32,938 bases of DNA, taken from assembly GCA_025937785.1 (NCBI GenBank), contig JAICQQ010000083.1, positions 1-32,938 of the forward strand. The letters run 5' to 3'. The translations under genes were made by a program, and so were the position numbers. Positions 16,897-24,444 of this stretch are shown here, piece by piece; position 1 is the stretch's first letter, and every line of letters starts with the position of its first letter. The notes beneath the pieces are model-generated. The model was not told where the DNA came from, made no database searches, and worked only from the letters and a program-made list of their open reading frames with translations. This DNA is from Polyangiaceae bacterium. GTDB lineage: Bacteria > Myxococcota_A > Polyangia > Polyangiales > Polyangiaceae.

Positions 16897-17026
16897 GCCC
16901 GCTTCACGCGGCCTGCAATTCCGGAAGGCGAGGGAACGCGCGTTCACGTCCCTCCGGACGCGGCCGCGCGCACGCCTTTCTCGAGACTCGGCCAACGGGC
17001 CAACGGCAAAAATGGTCGGATGGCTG

Positions 17027-17054
17027 TGGACTTCCCTAAGGGCCCGCGTACTAT
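17027..17054 (+). promoter_or_regulatory. Sigma-70-like promoter for ihfA-merR
   Basis: TGGACT at 17027-17032 and TACTAT at 17049-17054 are 16 bp apart. Transcription would begin about 40 bp before the ihfA start. A 12-bp perfect palindrome, GAACGCGCGTTC, lies further upstream at 16934-16945, after the glycosyltransferase stop. It has no T-run, so it is not an obvious terminator. Confidence 0.4.
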
Positions 17055-17102
17055 CAACCAGGTGGCGTCTCTCGTTCCGACCGGGTTCGGAAGCTGATTT
17101 AA

Positions 17103-17453
17103 ATGAAAGAGGGCTTGCTGGTGACCAAAGCTGACATTGTTCAAGCTGTGTATTCGCGGTTGGGCGGGTTCTCGAAAAAAGAGTCGGCGGACCTGGTGGA
17201 CTTAGTGTTTGAAACAATGAAAGAAACGCTGGGTCGCGGCGAGAAGATCAAGATTTCTGGTTTCGGCAACTTCGTGCTTCGAGACAAGCGCCAGCGCCAG
17301 GGCCGCAATCCCCAGACCGGCGAGCCAATCACGATCACCGAGCGCCGAGTCCTCAACTTCAAGGCCAGCCAGCTGTTGAAGCAGGCGCTGAACGACGAGG
17401 TAGAGGGTGGGGCACCAGAAAACCCCGGCAACGGCGCGCCCAGCGCCGAGTAG
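17103..17453 (+). CDS. ihfA: Integration host factor alpha subunit (HU/IHF family)
   Basis: This small DNA-bending protein of the HU/IHF family has 116 residues with the ATG at 17103. The IHF-alpha-like core TKADIVQAVYSRLGGFSKKE is near the start. KISGFGNFVLRDK follows, then the DNA-intercalating arm GRNPQTGEPITITERR with its conserved proline. An acidic Gly/Pro tail (EVEGGAPENPGNGAPSAE) is added. A GTG at 17121 would start the protein at the canonical MTKADI and has AGAGGG 8 bp upstream, so it is a serious alternative. The ATG has GGAAG at 9-bp spacing. The following MerR gene, 39 bp downstream, is the standard proteobacterial neighbour of ihfA, which supports alpha over beta or HU. Confidence 0.9.
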   Translation: MKEGLLVTKADIVQAVYSRLGGFSKKESADLVDLVFETMKETLGRGEKIKISGFGNFVLRDKRQRQGRNPQTGEPITITERRVLNFKASQLLKQALNDEVEGGAPENPGNGAPSAE

Positions 17454-17492
17454 CGGCTTCGATTGCGCCAAGACCAGGGCCGGGAACCAGCC

Positions 17493-17873
17493 ATGTCGAG
17501 CAGCCCCTCCAATCCGACCGTGAAGCTCTACTACCGGATCGGTGAAGTTTCGGAAATCGTTGGCGTCGAGCCGCACGTCTTGCGTTACTGGGAGACCGAG
17601 TTTCGGTCGATTCGTCCCCAGAAGTCGCGCAAGGGTCAGCGAATTTACTCGCGCAAGGACGTCGACAAGCTGCTCAAGGTCAAGGACCTGCTTTACACCC
17701 ACGGGTTCACGATCGCCGGGGCCCGTAAGCGGCTGCGCGAAGGCGGACAAGAGCCAGATCCCGTGCAAGAGACCGCGCGCGAAAGTGCAGTCCGCCTGCG
17801 GGGCTCATTGCTCGGGATCCGACAAGAGCTCATGAACATGCTGGCTGAATTCAACGGCGAGCGGCCGAGCTGA
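17493..17873 (+). CDS. MerR-family transcriptional regulator
   Basis: The 126-residue protein has an N-terminal winged-helix DNA-binding domain: YRIGEVSEIVGVEPHVLRYW at about 14-33, then RIYSRKDVDKLLKVKDLL. The HVLRYWETEF wording is typical of the MerR group next to ihfA. A short C-terminal helical region (ESAVRLRGSLLGIRQELMNML) probably dimerises. I see no cysteine metal-binding cluster, so a metal sensor is unlikely. I chose the ATG at 17493, preceded by GGGAA; a TTG at 17463 would extend it by ten residues. It is probably co-transcribed with ihfA. No tRNA gene follows it. Confidence 0.9.
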   Translation: MSSSPSNPTVKLYYRIGEVSEIVGVEPHVLRYWETEFRSIRPQKSRKGQRIYSRKDVDKLLKVKDLLYTHGFTIAGARKRLREGGQEPDPVQETARESAVRLRGSLLGIRQELMNMLAEFNGERPS

Positions 17874-18052
17874 TCTCCGTGCGCTGCAGCCCGGCGTCGC
17901 TCCCAGCGCTAACGGCAGAGTAGTCGACGGCGGGTCGCGACCAAGATTCGGAGCGGTGTTTCCTGGGACAGAGTATATCAGGGCGTCAGCTTGACTCCGC
18001 GCACGGGCGCGACCACACCCTGGGCTGACCTCAAGGAAGGAGTGCTTGAAAC

Positions 18053-18547
18053 ATGGCTGAAGGACTGAACCGCGTCTTGCTGCTGGGGAACCTCGGCGCT
18101 GATCCCGAGCTGCGCATGACGAACGGCGGGCAGGCAGTGCTCAAGATGCGGCTGGCCACGTCCGAGACCTACCTCGATCGCAATCGTCAGCGGCAAGAGC
18201 GGACCGAATGGCACAACGTGGTCGTCTGGGGCAAACGCGCCGAGGCCCTGGGTAAGTTCCTCACGAAAGGCACGCGCTTGTTCGTCGAAGGCGGCCTCAG
18301 GACCTCGAGCTACGAAGATCGCGACGGCAACAAGCGCTATCGCACGGAGATCGTCGCGAACAACGTGATCCTGTCCGGTGGTGGCGGTGGCGGTGGCGGT
18401 GGTGGTGGTGGTGGTGGTGGTGGTGGTGGTGGTGGTCGCGGCGGTCGCTCGGACGACGCTGGCGGTTACGACGAGCCCGGTCCCAGCGGCGGCTACAACG
18501 ACGCAGACTACGGCGGTGGTGGAGACGACGACGACATCCCGTTCTGA
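18053..18547 (+). CDS. ssb: Single-stranded DNA-binding protein with polyglycine linker
   Basis: SSB coats single-stranded DNA and recruits replication and repair enzymes through its acidic tip. The 164-residue protein has an N-terminal OB fold (LNRVLLLGNLGADPELR, WHNVVVWGKRAE, LFVEGGLRTSSYEDRDG) ending near residue 107. Twenty consecutive glycines follow at 109-128, then a Gly/Asp-rich tail and the classic C-terminal tip DDDDIPF. The linker is unusually pure glycine and is encoded by a GGT-rich microsatellite. The ribosome-binding site GGAAGGAG lies 10 bp before the ATG. The next reading frame begins inside or just after the ssb 3' end, so ssb probably leads the downstream cluster. Confidence 0.96.
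   Translation: MAEGLNRVLLLGNLGADPELRMTNGGQAVLKMRLATSETYLDRNRQRQERTEWHNVVVWGKRAEALGKFLTKGTRLFVEGGLRTSSYEDRDGNKRYRTEIVANNVILSGGGGGGGGGGGGGGGGGGGGRGGRSDDAGGYDEPGPSGGYNDADYGGGGDDDDIPF
18377..18436 (+). repeat. GGT trinucleotide microsatellite within ssb
   Basis: Twenty consecutive glycine codons occupy 18377-18436. Three of the first seven are GGC, and the last 13 codons, 18398-18436, are all GGT. In this genome GGC would be expected to dominate, so the pure GGT run looks like a slippage-driven expansion, not codon choice. Changes in unit number would keep the ssb frame and only alter linker length. Confidence 0.95.
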
Positions 18548-18581
18548 GCTCCACGGTTTCGCTCTCGCGCTCGCCGCGTCG

Positions 18582-20240
18582 ATGGCCTGTTTTTCGGTGC
18601 ACTGCAGTCGCTGTGACACGACGACCGAGCCCGCGCCGAGCGCCTCGGCCGTCGCTCCCTCGCCGCCCACCGCGCCGCGTGGGCTGGTGGCCGAGTTCGT
18701 GGTTCCGCGCCCCGCCACGCTGTGGGGCGCGCTGCGCGAGAGTCTATCGGCGCGCGTTCCACTGCTGCCGCGTGAGGGGGCCGTGGCGGTGGTGCAGAGC
18801 CTCGGGCTGCCACTCTCGGCGGTGGGCCTGCTCGAGCTCGAGTCACCACTGCAGGGGGTGCTTGCGCGGGACAGCGGTGGGCAGGTGATCCCGACGGTGG
18901 CGATCCCCGTCAAGAGCGGGCGAGAGCTGGTGGCGCTGCTGACCACGGGCGGCGCGCCGCCGTTCGTACCGGAGAGCGCCGCCTCCGGAGTCATCGCGCT
19001 CGCGCCCAAAGCCGCACCCGCTGGCTACGGCCTGGCCGTGTTTCGCAACCATCTGGTCGTTTCGAACACCCGCGATCGGGCCCGCGAAAGCGCCCGTTTT
19101 CTAGTCGAAGTTGCTGCCAAGCGCCCCTTGCCAGAGGCTGCGTGTGTGCTCTCTGCTCGTCAACCGCAGCTGAGAGGCCCGTTGCTGGAGCTGTTGCGCG
19201 CGCGCTGGAGGGCCTACGAGGCCGAGTTGCGTGAGAGTGAGGCCGCGGCGCGTCGCGAGCTCGGTCGTCCGCCAGACTTCGCCGATCCAGAAGCCGTGCT
19301 CGCGCTGATGAACGCTGGCGTCGAAGCGCTGCTCGCCGTGGTCGCGACGAGCCAACAGCTCACGCTATCGGTGCGCTTTTCGGACGGCGACCTGCTGCTC
19401 GCGCTCGAGACGCTGCCGGAGGCCACGGGCGCTGCCCGAGAGCTGGTGCAAGGGCAGGTCTCGGGTTCGGTGCAGCCGCTCCGCGCGCTCACGGCCGACA
19501 CGGCCCTGGCCGTGTTGTCGCGCAGTACACCGGCGGCGCGCACGCGCGCGGCGAGCGACGTCGAGGTCTGGATCGAGCGCGTCTTCGGGGCACGGCTGGA
19601 TCCGCAAGCGCAAGCGCGGGTGGCGGAGCTGTTCGGACAGCTCGCTCGGGGGCGCGGTGAACACAACCTGCTCGCGCTGGTGCTCGGAAATTCGCCGGCG
19701 CTGCTCGCGCAAGGAGCCTTGGGTGATCCTGCAGAGTTCGACGCCGCACTCACTGCGCTGCCGGGCTTGCTGAAGATCGAAGCGGTCGCCAAGCCGCTGA
19801 CGCATTTTCTAGGACCGGTGCAGAGCGGTCCGATGCTCCCAGCGCCCGCTGCGCAGGCTGTGCGTGGATATACGCTGTCGTTCGGGCCCCGAGGTCCACT
19901 GCATCAGCTGGTGCCGGCCGGGCTTTCGGTCTTCTGGTCGACGAAGGGCAATGCCTATCGAGTGGCCGTGGGCGGAGCGGCGGCCGTGCGCCACCTGCAG
20001 CCCCCGGCGAAGTCGCTGGCCGAGCTGCCTGGCGCGCCAGCGCACCTCGACCGCATCGACCAGGCGTCGTTCGTGCTGCTCGCGCGACCGGTGTTGCTCG
20101 AATTGCTGCCCGAGGCGCCTCGCCCGAACCAAGAACCCTTGATATCGATCAGTGCCGGCAGCCGTGGCGCCACGGGGTTCGTGAACGCCGCCATCCCCAA
20201 CGAAGTCATCCAGTACTACGCGCGACCGGACTCCCCATGA
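18582..20240 (+). CDS. Putative lipoprotein of unknown function
   Basis: I do not recognise a family with confidence. From the ATG at 18582 the product has 552 residues. The preceding codons encode a hydrophobic ALALAAS stretch ending SMACFSVHC, which looks like a lipoprotein signal. In-frame GTG codons at 18516 and 18519, inside the end of ssb, would include that signal and make it a lipoprotein. The mature protein is rich in Ala, Leu and Arg, with alternating beta and helical segments and no catalytic motif I can name. The pattern loosely recalls bacterial DUF3352-type proteins, but that is weak. Its stop codon overlaps the next start (ATGA at 20237-20240), so it is translationally coupled to the SDR-like gene. 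Confidence 0.75.
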   Translation: MACFSVHCSRCDTTTEPAPSASAVAPSPPTAPRGLVAEFVVPRPATLWGALRESLSARVPLLPREGAVAVVQSLGLPLSAVGLLELESPLQGVLARDSGGQVIPTVAIPVKSGRELVALLTTGGAPPFVPESAASGVIALAPKAAPAGYGLAVFRNHLVVSNTRDRARESARFLVEVAAKRPLPEAACVLSARQPQLRGPLLELLRARWRAYEAELRESEAAARRELGRPPDFADPEAVLALMNAGVEALLAVVATSQQLTLSVRFSDGDLLLALETLPEATGAARELVQGQVSGSVQPLRALTADTALAVLSRSTPAARTRAASDVEVWIERVFGARLDPQAQARVAELFGQLARGRGEHNLLALVLGNSPALLAQGALGDPAEFDAALTALPGLLKIEAVAKPLTHFLGPVQSGPMLPAPAAQAVRGYTLSFGPRGPLHQLVPAGLSVFWSTKGNAYRVAVGGAAAVRHLQPPAKSLAELPGAPAHLDRIDQASFVLLARPVLLELLPEAPRPNQEPLISISAGSRGATGFVNAAIPNEVIQYYARPDSP

Positions 20241-21301
20241 GCGAATCGCAGCCTCCCCTCGACTCGGTCGCCTACCTGGTGAACGGTTTGCCATCGTTGT
20301 TGGCGCGCCGTGTGTTGGAACAGGTGCTGTGTTTCGAGCCCCGCGCCAAGGTCTTCGCCATCGTGCACGCGGACGACGTCGACTATGTCGAGCGCACGCT
20401 GCTAGAGCTCGAGCCCGCGCAACAAGGTCGAGTCGAGCTCTTGACGGGTGACCCCACGGCCATCGACTTCGGGTTGAGTGGGGCGGAGTATCTCACGCTC
20501 GCGCAGCGGGTGCGGCGCGTCCACCACGTCGTGACCCCCAGCGCCATCTACGCCGATGGCGCGAACGCTGACGAAGTGGGTGCGGCGCTCGGGCGCGAAA
20601 TCGTCGAGTTCGGCCGAGCAGCGACGGGCTTGCAGGCGTTCGTGGTCTACTCGAGCGCCGACGTCAGCGGCGATCGCAGCGGCACCGTGCTCGAAGCCGA
20701 GCTCGAGGCAGGTCAAGCCTTCCCGCGCCCGTTCGCGCGGGCGCTGGCGCTGATGGAACGCAGCGTGCGAAGCGCTCGCGACCAGCTGCCCGCCGTCGTG
20801 ATTCGGCCCACGATGCTCGCGGGCGACTCACAGACGGGAGAGTGCGAACGCGCGACACCGATTTATCAGCTGGTGGAAGCGGCGCTCGCCGTGCCTGCGA
20901 CGCAGGTGGTGCGTGTCCCAGAGGATCGGGCGCCCCTACACCTGGTGGCCGTCGACTACGTGGCGCGCGCCGCCTACTACGCTGGGCGCCGGCAAGACAC
21001 GATCGGGTCGACGTTGCACCTGACCGATACGCACCCTACCACCATCGGTCACTTGCTCGAACAGGTGCTCGATGCCTGTGGTCACGAGCGGCGCGAGAAG
21101 CACAACCTCGGGTCCCGCTTGCAGCAGCCGATTTCGGATCTGAGTCGCGCATGCGCGGCGTTGCGCGGGCCCCACGTGTTCTACGACACGCGGCAGATGG
21201 ACCGCTTGCTCGGGCAGAGCGGAATCAGCTGTCCCCCGCTCCGCGAGTACGCCGACAAGCTCGTGCATTTCGTGCAAGGAAGGCGCAAGCGCCGTGCCTG
21301 A
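20237..21301 (+). CDS. SDR/NAD-epimerase-like protein with degenerate active site
   Basis: The 354-residue protein has the overall layout of extended short-chain dehydrogenases, closest to the male-sterility/thioester-reductase NAD-binding group. VIRPTMLAGDSQTGE matches that group's conserved RP..V.GDS.TGE segment, and VVYSSADVSGDR sits at the usual catalytic-serine strand. The key features are damaged. The N-terminal glycine-rich cofactor loop reads YLVNGLPSLLARR where TGATGFLG is expected, and the YxxxK pair is replaced (RPFARALALMERSVR). It may bind nucleotide weakly or be a pseudoenzyme. The ATG overlaps the upstream stop by 4 bp, and its own stop overlaps the next GTG by 8 bp, so three proteins are made from one tightly coupled message. 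Confidence 0.8.
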   Translation: MSESQPPLDSVAYLVNGLPSLLARRVLEQVLCFEPRAKVFAIVHADDVDYVERTLLELEPAQQGRVELLTGDPTAIDFGLSGAEYLTLAQRVRRVHHVVTPSAIYADGANADEVGAALGREIVEFGRAATGLQAFVVYSSADVSGDRSGTVLEAELEAGQAFPRPFARALALMERSVRSARDQLPAVVIRPTMLAGDSQTGECERATPIYQLVEAALAVPATQVVRVPEDRAPLHLVAVDYVARAAYYAGRRQDTIGSTLHLTDTHPTTIGHLLEQVLDACGHERREKHNLGSRLQQPISDLSRACAALRGPHVFYDTRQMDRLLGQSGISCPPLREYADKLVHFVQGRRKRRA

Positions 21302-22745
21302 GCTCGCGGCGCTCGACGCCACACGGCGCGAGGTTGCTTCCGCGCCACGCGCCGCGGACACCCGCTTACCCGGGCGCGCACGGACACGGACACGTCCGTT
21401 CGCCCCCCCGAGCCCCGGGCACCCCGTGCTGGGGCTGCTCCTGGCGCTGACGAGCTTGCTCGTGGTCGTGACCTGCAGCGCTACGACGCGGGTGGAGGGT
21501 GCGACCCCGCCCGGACCCGCGGGATTCGAGGCGCCGCCCCCCGCTCCCGAGCCGCCCGAGCCGCCGCCCGCTCTGCCCTCAGAACCGGCGGCGGCTGCAC
21601 CCGAGCCACGTGCGCCGGCGGCGCTGCCAGGGCCCGCGCCACTCTCCCTGGTGCGTTTCTTCGCGGCATTGCGCGCGCTCGAGCAGCGCGCACGCCAGAG
21701 CCACGTCCACGTCGTGTGGCTGGGAGACTCGCACACCGCGGCCGATCTATGGACGGAAGGCGTGCGGCACGCGCTGCAGGCGCGTTTCGGCGTGGGCGGT
21801 CCCGGTTTCTTTCATGTCGGGCTCAAGCAAACCCGACACTCGCAAGTCAAGACGGACGTCTTCGGCAGCTGGCAGCGGGTGCCGGCCCAACCGGCGCGCA
21901 CGGAACCATTCCTCGACGGCGTGTTCGGATTGGCGGGTGTGCGCGCCACCGCGAAAGACGGGGCGAGCTTCAAAGCCAAGCTGCGGGCGGGGGCCGTGGT
22001 CGGCAAGGCTCGCTGGAGCGTTCATTACCGTGCGCCGGCGAGGTCTTCCTTCCAGTTGAAGCTCGGGGCGCACACGGAGCTGATCCGTGGTTCGACCGCG
22101 TCGCCGGCCACCATTCAGCATTTCGAGCGCGAGCTGGAGCCGGACGGAGAATTGGTGCTGCGCCAGCTCGGCGGTATGCCCGAGTTCTACGGAGCTACCG
22201 TGGAAAGCTCGGAGCCGGGCGTGGTGCTCGATACGCTGGGGATCGACGGTGCTCGAGCCAAGACGCCGCTGGCGTGGAGGGCAGAGGCTTGGGAGCGAGA
22301 GCTTGCCGCGCGCCACGCCGACCTGGTCGTGCTGGCGTATGGCACCAACGAGGTGTTCGAGAGCCGCGCCGCCAGCATCTACGCCGGCTACTATCGCGAG
22401 CTCTTGCAGCGCGTCCGCCGCGTCGCGCCGGACGCCGACTGTCTGATCATCGGTCCCACGGACGTGATGCAAACGTTAGGTCAATCGCACCCGCGCGTCG
22501 TCGAAATTTCGTCGGTGCAGGCGCAGGTGGCCGGCGAGCTCGGGTGTGGCTATGTGGGGGCTCACGAGCTGATGGGGGGTGAAGGCAGCTACTCGGAGTG
22601 GCAGACCGCGAAGCCCCAGCTCGCGGGTGCCGATGGCGTGCATTTGACGGTGCGCGGCTACCAGGAGCTCGGCCAGTTGACGAGTGAGCTCTTGATGCGC
22701 GGTTACGATCGCTTCGTCGGCTCCCAAGCTCCGGCCTCGCCCTAG
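21294..22745 (+). CDS. Membrane-anchored SGNH/GDSL hydrolase (paralogue 1)
   Basis: The 483-residue protein starts with a GTG inside the 3' end of the SDR gene. A basic N-terminus precedes one membrane helix at about 44-62, ending near a cysteine. A Pro/Ala/Glu-rich spacer follows to about 117. The hydrolase domain has block I WLGDSH (nucleophile Ser146), block III GTNE at 350-353 and block V DGVHLT (Asp447, His450). About 200 residues separate block I from block III. They hold a beta-rich insert like that of envelope acyl-esterases or O-acetyl transferases acting on peptidoglycan or exopolysaccharide. The substrate is unknown. It converges on a paralogue at 22891-24444 with the same layout. 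Confidence 0.88.
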   Translation: MPELAALDATRREVASAPRAADTRLPGRARTRTRPFAPPSPGHPVLGLLLALTSLLVVVTCSATTRVEGATPPGPAGFEAPPPAPEPPEPPPALPSEPAAAAPEPRAPAALPGPAPLSLVRFFAALRALEQRARQSHVHVVWLGDSHTAADLWTEGVRHALQARFGVGGPGFFHVGLKQTRHSQVKTDVFGSWQRVPAQPARTEPFLDGVFGLAGVRATAKDGASFKAKLRAGAVVGKARWSVHYRAPARSSFQLKLGAHTELIRGSTASPATIQHFERELEPDGELVLRQLGGMPEFYGATVESSEPGVVLDTLGIDGARAKTPLAWRAEAWERELAARHADLVVLAYGTNEVFESRAASIYAGYYRELLQRVRRVAPDADCLIIGPTDVMQTLGQSHPRVVEISSVQAQVAGELGCGYVGAHELMGGEGSYSEWQTAKPQLAGADGVHLTVRGYQELGQLTSELLMRGYDRFVGSQAPASP

Positions 22746-22890
22746 TCGTCCTCGCCCTACAGCGCTCGACGCAGCTGCTGCACGGGGACGCCGGGGTCGC
22801 CCTCGACTCGCAGCAGCATCGCGCACGGCTACGCCCAGATCTCTTCCATCATCGACGCCATCCCCTGACACGGTTGTGGCGGAGTTCGCG

Positions 22891-24444
22891 CTAGGGCCGC
22901 GCGTTCTTGGCGTATTGGTTATAGGCGGTCATCAGCGCACGGTAGATCCAGCGCGCGATGATCTCCGATCCGACGCCGGTGGGGTGGGTGAGGTCCGCTT
23001 GCCCGAGACCGCGCCGTACCCAGCCTGGCATACCGCCGAGGCCTTTCATGGCCTCGAAGGTATCGAAGAACGCGCAGCCGACGGTTTTTGCTGCCTTGCG
23101 CTGCTCCGTCACGATCATCGGGATCACGCGCATGCTGAGCAGCGTGTCGTCTTTTTTCGAGGCGCGGTCCATGGCACCCAAGACCAGGCAGCTCGATTCG
23201 GGCAACGCCCGGCGACCCTGTTCCAGCACGGCGACCATGGTCTTGTAGTACTCGCTCATCGGGTAAGCGAAGCCGTCCCCGCTCTCGTTGGCGCCAAACT
23301 GGTACACGATGAGATCGGGCTTGCGCCACGCGAGTTGCTCCGCCCAGTGCGCGTCGTCTTGCTTGTCGAGGAAGCGAATGCGAGCGCCTTGGACGCCGAG
23401 CGCGTCGAGCACGACGCCGGGAACTCTGCGTTCGAGTACCACGCCGAACATGCGCGTCGTGCCGCCCTCGGTGACGACCTCGATCTCGTGTTCGCCGTCG
23501 GGCACATCGACCGTGGCGTAGGCGACGCGCTTCTCGGGGGCCTTGGCGGCGACGTGACGCAAGGGCTTGCCGTCGAGGTTGATGGCGAAGCCGCCCGCGT
23601 GCACGTCCTCGAGGTACGCGAACGTGAACCTCGACACGGCGCGACCGAAGCTGCCCTTCTGGGCGGTGCCGAAGCGTGCCCGGGCGCCGGGCGGCGCCTG
23701 GAACGACACGCCCCCCAGACCGTAGAAGCCGTCCTGGTTGTAGGGGCCAACGATGCGGCTTACTTTCCAGCCGGGTGAGGCGAAGCGGTAGACGTCGTTG
23801 TGGAAGTATGCGGGCCAGGCGTTGGCGATCAGCATGTAGCCGTGCCCGGCGTCTCCGAAGTCCTGTTGGAACTTGCGCCTGAGCGAGCCCGAGACATAGT
23901 CGCTGACCACGATCGAGTCGCCGAAGTGCGCGATGCGAGTGACGGCGTCCCGTTCCTTGGCTTGCGTACGGCGCAGCGCTGCGAAGAAGCCGTCGAGGGC
24001 GTGGCCGCTCGCGTCTTCGAGTGGCACGGGCGGAGCTTCGGACGCGATGGCGGGCAACTCGCGCGCTGAGGTCGCGATCGGGCCACCGGCGGCCCGCGGC
24101 AGTTCGATCGACTCTGGCTGAGCCATTTCCTGTCGATTCTTCGACTCGGTCGTGAGCTCCGCTTCGCCCACGCGCGGAACTGCGGCGGGGTCGAGCGGCG
24201 CTGAAGCCTCGGGGCTCTGGTCGCGGGGGGGCGACGAGTACAGGCGCAGCATGCCGAGGGCTGGGACCTGCTCGGCGACGAGCGCCGCGAACGCGACGAG
24301 CGCGGCTGCGAGCGTCGGCCTCGCGAAGAGCGCGACGCGCGGTGTGGTGGCTACGCTCGCCTGCACCCTCAGCGGTGGTTCGAGAGCCGCTGACGTTGCA
24401 TCGGTACCCGCGGGCTCCGCGTCGCGGCTGGGCTCAGCGGTCAC
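22891..24444 (-). CDS. Membrane-anchored SGNH/GDSL hydrolase (paralogue 2)
   Basis: The 517-residue paralogue of the convergent upstream gene has a membrane helix near residues 43-60 and a Pro/Ala/Glu spacer. The SGNH domain has block I HFGDSI (Ser177), block III GANES at 384-388 and block V DLTHPT near the C-terminus. The segment PGVVLDALGVQGAR is nearly the same as PGVVLDTLGIDGAR in paralogue 1, which supports common descent. Block I is followed by S, not H. The start is the GTG at 24444, whose GTGA overlaps the stop of the FHA gene, so the pair is translationally coupled. The 145-bp gap to paralogue 1 shows no clear terminator. An envelope glycan esterase or acyltransferase is likely (inference). 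Confidence 0.88.
   Translation of the reverse strand: MTAEPSRDAEPAGTDATSAALEPPLRVQASVATTPRVALFARPTLAAALVAFAALVAEQVPALGMLRLYSSPPRDQSPEASAPLDPAAVPRVGEAELTTESKNRQEMAQPESIELPRAAGGPIATSARELPAIASEAPPVPLEDASGHALDGFFAALRRTQAKERDAVTRIAHFGDSIVVSDYVSGSLRRKFQQDFGDAGHGYMLIANAWPAYFHNDVYRFASPGWKVSRIVGPYNQDGFYGLGGVSFQAPPGARARFGTAQKGSFGRAVSRFTFAYLEDVHAGGFAINLDGKPLRHVAAKAPEKRVAYATVDVPDGEHEIEVVTEGGTTRMFGVVLERRVPGVVLDALGVQGARIRFLDKQDDAHWAEQLAWRKPDLIVYQFGANESGDGFAYPMSEYYKTMVAVLEQGRRALPESSCLVLGAMDRASKKDDTLLSMRVIPMIVTEQRKAAKTVGCAFFDTFEAMKGLGGMPGWVRRGLGQADLTHPTGVGSEIIARWIYRALMTAYNQYAKNARP

Noticed and set aside
17874..18052. Possible tRNA after merR, as in some ihfA regions
   Set aside because: No cloverleaf, no T-arm GTTCGA-type motif and no CCA end could be found.
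18378..18581. Upstream extension of the lipoprotein frame through the GGT repeat (poly-valine)
   Set aside because: It is an out-of-frame reading of the ssb polyglycine repeat; a run of valines there is an artefact. Only the part from 18516 on is a plausible start region.
22746..22890. Coding-looking SSIAHGYAQISSIIDAIP frame in the gap between the SGNH genes
   Set aside because: It is too short, lacks a start and ribosome-binding site, and could be chance in high-GC DNA.
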